Below, in pieces: positions 9,780 through 17,644 of a stretch of DNA of 33,920 nucleotides (position 1 is the first letter of the stretch; each line of letters opens with the position of its first letter). The notes below the pieces were generated by a model. The model made no database searches, was not told the origin of the DNA, and was given only the letters and a program-made list of their open reading frames with translations. The DNA is from Oligoflexia bacterium (GTDB lineage: Bacteria > Bdellovibrionota > UBA1018 > CAIMNF01). The stretch covers positions 1 to 33,920 of the forward strand of contig CAIMWN010000116.1 of NCBI GenBank assembly GCA_903845155.1, given 5' to 3'. The translations under genes and the position numbers were made by a program.

Positions 9780-10464
9780 GAGGTTTCCCCCATGGTCGAA
9801 TCACGAGTGAAAGCGTGCGTGATTGTCTCACATTACCCGCTGAACCTTGAGCCGTAAGATGCTCAGGCATAAAGCCAGAATGTACGGCGTACTGAAGTAC
9901 CCGTGTTGCGCGCAGTGAACTTAAATCGAAATTGTCATTCAAATATTGTCCATGACTTTTTGAAACCGGAGTAAGATCGGTATGGCCTACAAAAGTGATT
10001 TCAATACTTCCTTGATAGGGCTTGAGCTTGGTTAAGGTTTCATTGAGAACTTTTAGATCAGACTGATGGGTGGGAAATACTTCTCCCTTTTCATACATGT
10101 TTTCACCCAAAAGAAGTGTGAGTGTTTCACCGTTAGCTGAAAGCACCACGGGAAGGTCCGCCAAGGCAGATTTAACAGCATTTTGAACTGATGTTGCGGA
10201 CTGGGGCGCTGCCGAACCAGCTTTTGCAAGTGTTCCTGTTTGAGTTTCCCCCGCACCGAGAACCTGCGTGATTTGGCCAATACGCTTTAGTACGGAATCA
10301 CGCTTTCCTTCATCAGTAGAAAAGAACAAAATAAAGAAGCACATGAGTACCATCAAAAAGTCGGCATAGGACACTGCCCACAGGTGAGCACCCTCATCTT
10401 GGATTTCGACCGAGCGAGTGACCGGCAATCTTACATGTCTGATTTTTTTAGTTTCAGGCTGCAC
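9772..10464 (-). CDS. MotB-like stator protein with OmpA-type peptidoglycan-binding domain
   Basis: 'HLWAVSYADFLMVLMCFFILFFSTDEG' (MotB plug/TM signature with conserved Asp) and 'EITFVGHTDLTPVSKSHGQYLNDNFDLSSLRATRVLQYAV...LTAQGSA' (OmpA-like). Confidence 0.9.
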   Translation of the reverse strand: MQPETKKIRHVRLPVTRSVEIQDEGAHLWAVSYADFLMVLMCFFILFFSTDEGKRDSVLKRIGQITQVLGAGETQTGTLAKAGSAAPQSATSVQNAVKSALADLPVVLSANGETLTLLLGENMYEKGEVFPTHQSDLKVLNETLTKLKPYQGSIEITFVGHTDLTPVSKSHGQYLNDNFDLSSLRATRVLQYAVHSGFMPEHLTAQGSAGNVRQSRTLSLVIRPWGKPHE

Positions 10465-11158
10465 GGTGATTCATCTCCTCTCGAATAAGAGACATCGGTT
10501 CGTCGCGATTAATTAAAAGTAAAATTTCATAAATATTTTCAAGATAGCGCTGCTCCTGTAAATGATGCACGTGCAATCGATCCGCCAGCGGAGAAATAAT
10601 TCCGTTGGTGAGAATCAAACCTAAAAATGTGGCCGTCATTGCCATGGAAAGGCTAGTACCCAGATGATCTTTGTTCTGATCTAATTTTGCAAAAAGTGAA
10701 ATCATTCCAATAACGGTACCTAACATACCGAGCGCTGGCGGGTACTTGGCTAGATTCTTCAAAGCCTGAACTGCATCTAGAGTTTTTGACTCAAGCTCTC
10801 TTTTCTTTTGTGAAACGAGCACAATAAATAAATCAGGATCAACCCCCTGCTCCCAAAGGTCCACGCCGTAGAGAATGAGCGGGTCATCACAGGGTGAACT
10901 GAGTTTACGACTCTTCATTAGCTCCATTAAGGACACTTTGTTTTCATTGAAATCACGTTCCCGCTGACTGAGTATTTTTAAGGAGCGCAAAATAGATTTC
11001 AATACCCCGATCGGATTCGCAACCACCATAATGGCAATTGATCCACCGAGCACAATAATCAGGGAGTGAGCCTGCAAATATCCCTGTAAGTTGCCCTTTT
11101 CAAGAGCACCTAACATCACCAGAGACATCAAGATAAAGCCAAGAAGTAAACCCTTCAT
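10454..11158 (-). CDS. MotA-like stator protein
   Basis: Membrane topology and motifs: 'SLIIVLGGSIAIMVVANP', 'ALKNLAKYPPALGMLGTVIGMISLFAKLDQ', 'GTSLSMAMTATFLGLILTNGIISPLADRL'. Overlaps the motB-like gene. Confidence 0.9.
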   Translation of the reverse strand: MKGLLLGFILMSLVMLGALEKGNLQGYLQAHSLIIVLGGSIAIMVVANPIGVLKSILRSLKILSQRERDFNENKVSLMELMKSRKLSSPCDDPLILYGVDLWEQGVDPDLFIVLVSQKKRELESKTLDAVQALKNLAKYPPALGMLGTVIGMISLFAKLDQNKDHLGTSLSMAMTATFLGLILTNGIISPLADRLHVHHLQEQRYLENIYEILLLINRDEPMSLIREEMNHRAA

Positions 11159-11763
11159 TCGCCTTTACCTCCGTTGATCTCTTTTAAGAAACGCTTCCCC
11201 TCTTCATAATCAGGGTGAGCCTTTAGGCCACTTATTACCGCGGATTTCGCTTCCACACGGTTTCCCTCCAAGAACAACAAACTTGCTCGAATAAAATTTA
11301 GAAATGCAACCTCCGGATATCGGGCCTGAAGTGCGCTGAGTTTACTTTTAGCTTCGTCTAGTTTACGTTTTCTAATCAGCATTTGAATTCCAGTGACTTC
11401 CACCATCACCACCGACAAAAGGCGACTCACCTCTGCTTGATTCAATTCCCCAATCACACTTTTCAATGAAGGCGCAGAAATATCAACCGTCGAAGAGGAG
11501 GCATGAAGTGGAATTAAAAGGACCGGAATCTTGCCCGGAGATGACAGTAGTACCGGTTCACTCACATCGCCAGAGAATGTGGAGTTCGACTCTAGCTGAT
11601 TTGCTTTCTTTGATTTTAGAAACTCTAGCAACGTTGAATCAGTTACATGAAGTAAGGTTTCAGCGGAAGCAACTGGAGCTTGAAAAACTGAAAATACACG
11701 TGGACTTAATCTGGCGTTCACGAATGTAATTGCAATTAAAACTACGAATAATCTATTGTTCAC
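11155..11763 (-). CDS. Secreted protein with C-terminal TPR-like repeats; first gene of the motor-like operon
   Basis: 202-aa ORF with GTG start and purine-rich 'gaggggaa' upstream. Hydrophobic N-terminus. 'KLDEAKSKLSALQARYPEVAFLNFIRASLLFLEGNRVEAKSAVISGLKAHPDYEEGKRFL' has a TPR pattern. Confidence 0.6.
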   Translation of the reverse strand: MNNRLFVVLIAITFVNARLSPRVFSVFQAPVASAETLLHVTDSTLLEFLKSKKANQLESNSTFSGDVSEPVLLSSPGKIPVLLIPLHASSSTVDISAPSLKSVIGELNQAEVSRLLSVVMVEVTGIQMLIRKRKLDEAKSKLSALQARYPEVAFLNFIRASLLFLEGNRVEAKSAVISGLKAHPDYEEGKRFLKEINGGKGE

Positions 11764-11828
11764 AGTTTCCCCTCAAGTCACATTTCGGCCATCTTGATGA
11801 TTAACTGTTGGTATATCCGGGGAAATCT

Positions 11829-11930
11829 GCGGAATTTCTAAAAGCACTTCACCGCAAATACTCCATTTTGAGTATAAAAGGTCCCTAAATTCAAAATAAG
11901 TACTCCATGCGGAGTAACTACAAATTGACG
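11829..11930 (+). repeat. Dispersed intergenic repeat, copy 1
   Basis: gcggaatttctaaaagcacttcaccgcaaatactcca is about 32/37 identical to 17483 onward. Co-linear 'ttcaaaataa' and 'caaattgacg' blocks follow in both. Confidence 0.55.
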
Positions 11931-11979
11931 GATTTACCGCTAAAATGGGGCGTTATTTTGGCATACTCCATTCGGAGTA
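11859..11979. promoter_or_regulatory. Three spaced 16-bp palindromes, consensus TACTCCATNYGGAGTA (putative operator array)
   Basis: 11859-11874 TACTCCATTTTGAGTA; 11901-11916 TACTCCATGCGGAGTA; 11964-11979 TACTCCATTCGGAGTA. Start-to-start distances are 42 and 63 bp. Confidence 0.7.
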
Positions 11980-12073
11980 GGTACGAACAAACGAAACTTA
12001 TCCTCAATACTGGCAGAAATAGCGTGCTCAGAATTATCGATGCTAACAGCCCTAATTCCCAACCGATCGAGAA

Positions 12074-13333
12074 TTATCCTTCCACGTGCCTACCAGCAAG
12101 AAATTGGTAGAGAGGTGTTGGCATCATCCACTTCCCTATAGCGTGCGAAAGGAATGCTGCGATCATAAACGGTAAAATAAGAATATGTTGATCCGTCATT
12201 TCCATTACAATTACAACTGCCGTCAGCGGTGCCTGAACCGCACCTGAAAAGAAAGCCACCATACCCATCAGTGCGCATGCACGAAAGTTTTCAAAATGCA
12301 TTACTTTTGCAACTGTTAGGCCTATCCCTGCACCAATTGACAATGCCGGAGAGAAAATTCCACCCGCCATTCCAGAAAGATAAGAGAGAATGGTTGTAAT
12401 CAATTTTAATATTGGAAAATAAACACTCACTTCTCCTGTATCGTTTGCGGACAAAGCCCTTTTGGTGACTTCATATCCCGATCCAGCTGTATCTCCATGA
12501 GTAAGTAATCCAATACCCGCGCACGCAATCCCACAAATGAGTGCTCGTGGCCACCATTTCTCCGGCAATTTTGTAAAGCGTGGATAAGCTAAAATCTTTG
12601 CAAATCCCCCTCCAAAAACTCCTCCAATGAGTCCCAAGAGCAGAGCCTCAGGAAGCAGCCACAGTGTTGGCTTTGTAAAAGTTGGCTGACCGAAGTAAAG
12701 ATAATCACCGAGTATCGCTTGTGCTGTGATTCCTGAAATGATTACTGCGAGCATCAACGTTTGTCTAAATGCACTCAATGCCCCTTCCATTACCTCTTCA
12801 AGTGCAAAAGTAATGCCGGCTAGTGGTGTATTAAATGCAGCCGCAACACCAGCGGCAGCACCAGCAACCAGATATGATTGCAGATCGAGTGCAGGCACCC
12901 ACTTTCTTGTTTTGCGCCCAACCCAAGCAAAACCTGAAGCAGCGATCTGAACCGTCGGCCCCTCCCTTCCAATGGAAGCCCCACCCAGTATACCAACGCT
13001 AGATGAGAGAATCTTAACGAGCGCTGTACGAACTGAAATAAGGCCAGAATGCCAGGCGCGTTCGGACTTTCCCGACTCTTCGATCACTTCAAGGACTTGA
13101 GGAATTCCACTGCCCTTTGCATGAGGCGCAAATCGTCTGACCAAAAATGCTGCAACAATAAAAGCGAGAGGTGAAAGAGCCGACAACAAATACCCATGAC
13201 CGCTGAACCATAGAAAATAAAGACCTTGAATGGCGCCGATTAACTTAGCATACGCCACCGCCGCAGCGCCAACGATGACTGCACCGATCCAGACCGATGC
13301 ATGTCGATAGGAAGACTGTCGTAATTTAAGCAT
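12074..13333 (-). CDS. CLC-family chloride channel / H+/Cl- antiporter
   Basis: CLC signatures: GSGIPQVLE, GGASIGREGPTVQ, AAAFNTPLAGITFALEEV, GMAGGIFSPALSIGAGIG. Confidence 0.93.
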   Translation of the reverse strand: MLKLRQSSYRHASVWIGAVIVGAAAVAYAKLIGAIQGLYFLWFSGHGYLLSALSPLAFIVAAFLVRRFAPHAKGSGIPQVLEVIEESGKSERAWHSGLISVRTALVKILSSSVGILGGASIGREGPTVQIAASGFAWVGRKTRKWVPALDLQSYLVAGAAAGVAAAFNTPLAGITFALEEVMEGALSAFRQTLMLAVIISGITAQAILGDYLYFGQPTFTKPTLWLLPEALLLGLIGGVFGGGFAKILAYPRFTKLPEKWWPRALICGIACAGIGLLTHGDTAGSGYEVTKRALSANDTGEVSVYFPILKLITTILSYLSGMAGGIFSPALSIGAGIGLTVAKVMHFENFRACALMGMVAFFSGAVQAPLTAVVIVMEMTDQHILILPFMIAAFLSHAIGKWMMPTPLYQFLAGRHVEG

Positions 13334-13336
13334 GAT

Positions 13337-13837
13337 CTATTTTGAAGTGATGACTAGATTATCGCGTCTGTTTTTTGCGTACGCTTCTTCCGTATCACCC
13401 ATCGCAAGTGGCTTTTCCTTACCAAAACTGATGACGGTGATGCGATCAGCACTGATCCCAGATTCAATCAGAAATTTCTTCGCAGAATTTGCGCGCGTCT
13501 CACCGAGAGCGACATTATACTGAACACCACCACGAGCATCGCAATGGCCCTCTATTTGAACCTTAACGCGTGGCTTGTCTTTCAATATTTTAGCGTTGGT
13601 TGCCAAAACGTTTTTTGCTTCAGAATCAAAAAGAAATGAATCCAAGGCAAAATGGACTGTCTGAAGGCCCATTGCTTTCCCGCTGTCAGAATCACCACTC
13701 AAGTTCTCATCAGCATTGGCCGCAGTTGGAATGGCATTTTCATCAGCCACTTTTTTCTTCGAGCACGCAGGCAACGCCAAGCTCCCTAGGGTTAATAACG
13801 CCAACAGTAACATTGATAATTTATTCATATTTTTCAT
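13337..13837 (-). CDS. pal: Peptidoglycan-associated lipoprotein, OmpA family
   Basis: Lipobox LALPAC-S; 'VQIEGHCDARGGVQYNVALGETRANSAKKFL' (Pal signature). Confidence 0.88.
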   Translation of the reverse strand: MKNMNKLSMLLLALLTLGSLALPACSKKKVADENAIPTAANADENLSGDSDSGKAMGLQTVHFALDSFLFDSEAKNVLATNAKILKDKPRVKVQIEGHCDARGGVQYNVALGETRANSAKKFLIESGISADRITVISFGKEKPLAMGDTEEAYAKNRRDNLVITSK

Positions 13838-13844
13838 AGTCTCC

Positions 13845-14588
13845 TTAATGACTTAGTTTAGTAAGATAGCCACGAAATTCTCGTAATCTATCTTTCATTA
13901 TTTTTTCCGAATCCGAACCAATTCGAATCAGCATCTTTTGACCCACCGAAAGCGCTTCCAACTCGGGGTCTAAAAATTTGTAGCTTGAATTAAACTCAAG
14001 TAACTGAACAGTATCCTTTGGCGTTGGAGTCTTTAACAAGAGATCAACGACATGCACTAGTTTGTCATTAAACTCACCGGATCCACCCACTTCAATGTAG
14101 GCCGACTGAAAGAGCGGGTAAAAATGCACATAAATACCAACCACTCTCTTTAGATCAACTTCTTCTGCGAAATGAAGATAGGGCGAATATCGCTTCAATT
14201 TTTTCGAATCAAGGGTAACTACATTGCCATTCTTAATTACCCTAAATCGCCCATGTACTGGGCGATACGGCAGAAAATCCTGCGACCAAGTTGCTTCGCT
14301 CGCATTTTCTACAGTGATGACCAGCCTGCGAATGATATTTTTGAAATCAAATATATCTTGAATTTCCAAAGGATCAAACAAGGTGGACAACTCTTCTTCA
14401 AATGAAGGATCACTTTGATCTAAAATAGGTAATGGCTTTTGATTTGGATTTACTGCAACCGTAACCGGATAGTGGTCTTCGGATTTTACTGGTGCTATTG
14501 GTGGAATTACGATTACACGAGGCGACTCTTGCGTTATTTTTCCTTTAAAATAATAAACCACGCCCCCGACAAGACCAAGTAGAAGCAA
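13845..14588 (-). CDS. DUF3014-type membrane-anchored protein; 5' end probably affected by a frameshift in an A7 tract
   Basis: 247-aa ORF starting at TTG. 'LPILDQSDPSFEEELSTLF' and 'YSPYLHFAEEVDLKRVVGIYVHFYPLFQSAYIEVGG' fit DUF3014. The predicted TM helix is cut at this start. Confidence 0.7.
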   Translation of the reverse strand: MLLLGLVGGVVYYFKGKITQESPRVIVIPPIAPVKSEDHYPVTVAVNPNQKPLPILDQSDPSFEEELSTLFDPLEIQDIFDFKNIIRRLVITVENASEATWSQDFLPYRPVHGRFRVIKNGNVVTLDSKKLKRYSPYLHFAEEVDLKRVVGIYVHFYPLFQSAYIEVGGSGEFNDKLVHVVDLLLKTPTPKDTVQLLEFNSSYKFLDPELEALSVGQKMLIRIGSDSEKIMKDRLREFRGYLTKLSH

Positions 14589-14623
14589 AGCATAAAATAT
14601 TTTTTTATCATATCATGCTCATA

Positions 14624-14947
14624 TTACTTGCACTGGTACCCAGATTTTTCGAGATTCCTACGCATTTTAAATTGCTTTGCTTCGCAACGTTTTTTTGAGC
14701 TGGAAGAGCTGTATGCGGCATGAGTTTTACCGCCTTTGCTATAATTCAAAACACAACTTTTGCCAGTGATTACAATCGCCAATGTTCGACTATCGTTTCC
14801 TTTTTCGCACGAAACCAAGGTCGGATCTACTGGAGCAGGAACTGGGGTGGCCGCTACCGGAACACTGCTTGCATTGCTCATCGGCTGCACTTTTGCTGTA
14901 GAACAACCCGCCAATATCACGATCATCACTAATACTATTTTATTCAT
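14624..14947 (-). CDS. Small lipoprotein, 107 aa
   Basis: MNKIVLVMIVILAGC-S lipobox; four further Cys in the mature part. Confidence 0.75.
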   Translation of the reverse strand: MNKIVLVMIVILAGCSTAKVQPMSNASSVPVAATPVPAPVDPTLVSCEKGNDSRTLAIVITGKSCVLNYSKGGKTHAAYSSSSSKKRCEAKQFKMRRNLEKSGYQCK

Positions 14948-14961
14948 ATTCGGAACCTTTC

Positions 14962-15867
14962 TTATATCTGAATCATTTTCTTAACTTCTTTGCCGATAAA
15001 ATCTCCGTGCTCACCTTCGCGAGTAGCCAACATGATGGCACTTTTGGGTAATGGAAATGGAAGTTTTACTTCAATCAATTGATTTGTTTTTAACTCACTC
15101 AAGACAAGCGATCTCAAGATAAATGCTCCACCGCCTCCGCAGCCAATTACTAACTTTAAAGCATCGGCGCTATTCACTGAAAACGTTGTTTTAAATTTAA
15201 GTTTTTTCTGAAGACACAGCTGATCAACGAGAGCTCTCATGGGGGCCTCTCTTGGGTAGGTAACTAAAGGAATGTTCTCAAGGCAAGCTGGCCAAAACTG
15301 AGGCTGCACCGTCTTTGCATGAGAGCGTCCTACCACGAAGACTATTTGATCTTCCAAGAGCTTCGTAAATTTTAAGCCACTGCCACTTACATCGTCTGGG
15401 ACAATTGCGGCATCCAAACTACCCTCTAATACACCTTTAAGTAGTGAATAGGTGCTGTCGGAGCTCAGCTCCAACTCAACGGGACTTTTTTCTTTAATCG
15501 CGGCAGTACACGCACTTAAAAGTGGAACAAAGCCTACCGACAATGCAGTTCCAATTCTCAAACAACGCCTTACCGCGAACTCTTTAGATTCGAAATTCCC
15601 TACCATCGACTTGAGTGAATGTTCAAGTTTTTGACAAAAATTAAATACAGCCACACCTTCTTGAGTCAATGCAAACTGACGAGATTTTCGGTCAATCAAT
15701 ACGGCACCTAAAGTCTTCTCTAATTTCTGCAGACCCAATGAAAGCGCTGGCTGGGAACTTCCAGTTGCCCTTGCTGCTTTAGAAAAACCGCCACAGGAAG
15801 CGACCGCATAGAAGTGCTTGAGTGAAGCAAGATCCTGGAAAACACTATTTAAATTTTTTATAGACAT
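14962..15867 (-). CDS. LysR-family transcriptional regulator
   Basis: N-terminal wHTH 'LKHFYAVASCGGFSKAARATGSSQPALSLGLQKLEKTLGAVLIDRKSRQFALTQEG'. Confidence 0.93.
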   Translation of the reverse strand: MSIKNLNSVFQDLASLKHFYAVASCGGFSKAARATGSSQPALSLGLQKLEKTLGAVLIDRKSRQFALTQEGVAVFNFCQKLEHSLKSMVGNFESKEFAVRRCLRIGTALSVGFVPLLSACTAAIKEKSPVELELSSDSTYSLLKGVLEGSLDAAIVPDDVSGSGLKFTKLLEDQIVFVVGRSHAKTVQPQFWPACLENIPLVTYPREAPMRALVDQLCLQKKLKFKTTFSVNSADALKLVIGCGGGGAFILRSLVLSELKTNQLIEVKLPFPLPKSAIMLATREGEHGDFIGKEVKKMIQI

Positions 15868-16175
15868 ATATTGTTCTATTTAATTATTAAATGATTTTAT
15901 TTTTTTCGCAATAAAAATCAACTAAAAAGACAAGGGTCAAACAAGTGGCATTGAAATATTTCTCACTGGAATCCTATCATCTAACCTCAAATCTTTGATC
16001 AGAACTCGGTGCAACATAATGCCGCCATTAGGGAATTCGCATTTAGATATGGGGCAAGAATGCACATCCCTGATTCTCGCTCATCACTTACATGGCCATA
16101 CAGCAGGGCATGGTTCGTGCTACGTACTCACTCTGAATGGCTATAATTAGGCTCAAACGAGCAAAGGATACTAAA

Positions 16176-17447
16176 ATGAAACAAGCTATGAATTGCAGAT
16201 CACTCAAACTTACCCAAAAATTTATATTACTCCTGGCTACTACATTGAGTGCGTTCAACACGAACTCATATGCAAAGATAAGCTCGACAACAAATCTCAG
16301 TCTCGTCGACGCTAAAATTCCCCCAAACTACATCTACACCGAAAGCAACATCGCCACTCCTCTGGGAAATTCTATTCTGGCTTATCGGACTCTCGACGAC
16401 GGAACATTGCAGCCATTAATGGGCTCGCCATTCATGACAGGCGGAGCAGGCTTTGTGGATCCTTCATTTTCGCTTGGACCTTTTGATTCAGATCAGAACA
16501 TCATCGTTAACCCAACACACACACTGCTCTTTGCAGTCAACTCCGGGTCTAACTCAATCGCAGTATTTCACATCGCAAACGATGGAAGCCTCACTCCCGT
16601 GCAGGGTTCTCCATTTTATTCTGAAGGAGTTCAACCCGTGAGCTTAGGTTATGAAGACGGTATTCTGGTTGTAGTAAACAAGCATGGTGACCCCGCTCAA
16701 AATACTGATAAAAGCCTCCCCAATTATACAACATTTAGGTTGAACGACGACGGCACTTTAACTCACATCAGTCAATCCACGATTGAAGTTGCTGCGGGGT
16801 CATCTCCAAGCCAAGCACTGGTTCATGCCGGTCTTGTTTTTGGTGCCGATTTCCTGGGTGGAATGATTGAAAGTTTTTCACTCGATTCAGGATACCTTTA
16901 CCAAAAAACCCCCCTTACGTTACCCGACTCTGAGTTTGCAGGAATCAATGCGCCTCATGTTCCACTCGGTCTTGCCGTGAATCCAATTGCACCTGTCCTT
17001 TATGTCGGCTATCCAACGGTAAGCAAGGTTGGCGTATATTCCTATGATATGAACGGCAATCTGACGTTTTTGCAAACTGTCTCAAATTCAGGAAAGGCAG
17101 TGTGTTGGTTTAAATCAAATGCGACTGGAAGCCGTCTCTACACTGCAAATGCCGGCGACCATAGCTTATCAGTATATGACACGAGCGACCCATATCATCC
17201 ATTCGAAATACAAAGACTGGTACTCAATGCCGAAGGCGGTTTATATCAATTCGCACTAGATCCTAGCGAGACGATGCTATATATTCTTGAGCAACGTGAC
17301 CATGCATCCATTCCGATGGGCATGGGTAATGCGCTTCATGTGTTAAGTATCGATCCCAGCACAGGAAAACTTGCTGAAATAAATAGCGACATGATTCAAC
17401 TACAGCTTCCAGGCGACACTCGCCCCGAGGGAATGGCTGTTTTTTAG
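16176..17447 (+). CDS. Secreted YncE / 6-phosphogluconolactonase-like beta-propeller protein
   Basis: Repeats 'YRTLDDGTLQPLMGSPF', 'VFHIANDGSLTPVQGSPF', 'FRLNDDGTLTHIS'. ATG at 16176 follows AAAGGA and precedes a signal-like segment; the tracked start at 16137 is less likely. Confidence 0.8.
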   Translation: MKQAMNCRSLKLTQKFILLLATTLSAFNTNSYAKISSTTNLSLVDAKIPPNYIYTESNIATPLGNSILAYRTLDDGTLQPLMGSPFMTGGAGFVDPSFSLGPFDSDQNIIVNPTHTLLFAVNSGSNSIAVFHIANDGSLTPVQGSPFYSEGVQPVSLGYEDGILVVVNKHGDPAQNTDKSLPNYTTFRLNDDGTLTHISQSTIEVAAGSSPSQALVHAGLVFGADFLGGMIESFSLDSGYLYQKTPLTLPDSEFAGINAPHVPLGLAVNPIAPVLYVGYPTVSKVGVYSYDMNGNLTFLQTVSNSGKAVCWFKSNATGSRLYTANAGDHSLSVYDTSDPYHPFEIQRLVLNAEGGLYQFALDPSETMLYILEQRDHASIPMGMGNALHVLSIDPSTGKLAEINSDMIQLQLPGDTRPEGMAVF

Positions 17448-17482
17448 CCGGAGGCGATCGACAGCCAAAGGCGCTAGAGTTA

Positions 17483-17600
17483 GCGGAATTTCTAAAGTCA
17501 CTTCACGGCCAATACTCAAATTTGTTAAACTCTCATTAAGTTTTCAAAATAAATGGATTTTACATTCGTAACTCACTCTCATGACATTTTCAAATTGACG
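17483..17600 (+). repeat. Dispersed intergenic repeat, copy 2
   Basis: gcggaatttctaaagtcacttcacggccaatactcaa, then 'ttcaaaataa' (17543) and 'caaattgacg' (17591), in the same order as copy 1. Confidence 0.55.
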
Positions 17601-17644
17601 TACTTCACTGAGCAACGATAGAAAATGAAGCAAAGGGGTACCGC

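Noticed and set aside
9772-11158. Zorya-type anti-phage system (ZorA/ZorB are MotA/MotB-like)
   Set aside because: The MotA-like protein lacks the long cytoplasmic tail, and there is no ZorC, ZorD or ZorE-like gene; neighbours are envelope proteins.
9772-11158. TolQR/ExbBD or AglRQ energiser
   Set aside because: The MotA-like topology, WAVSYADF motif and OmpA-type C-terminus fit MotAB better.
15878-15892. Palindrome ATTTAATTATTAAAT upstream of lysR as an autoregulatory LysR box
   Set aside because: Contains T-N11-A but is only A/T and overlaps the ribosome-binding region; not enough evidence.
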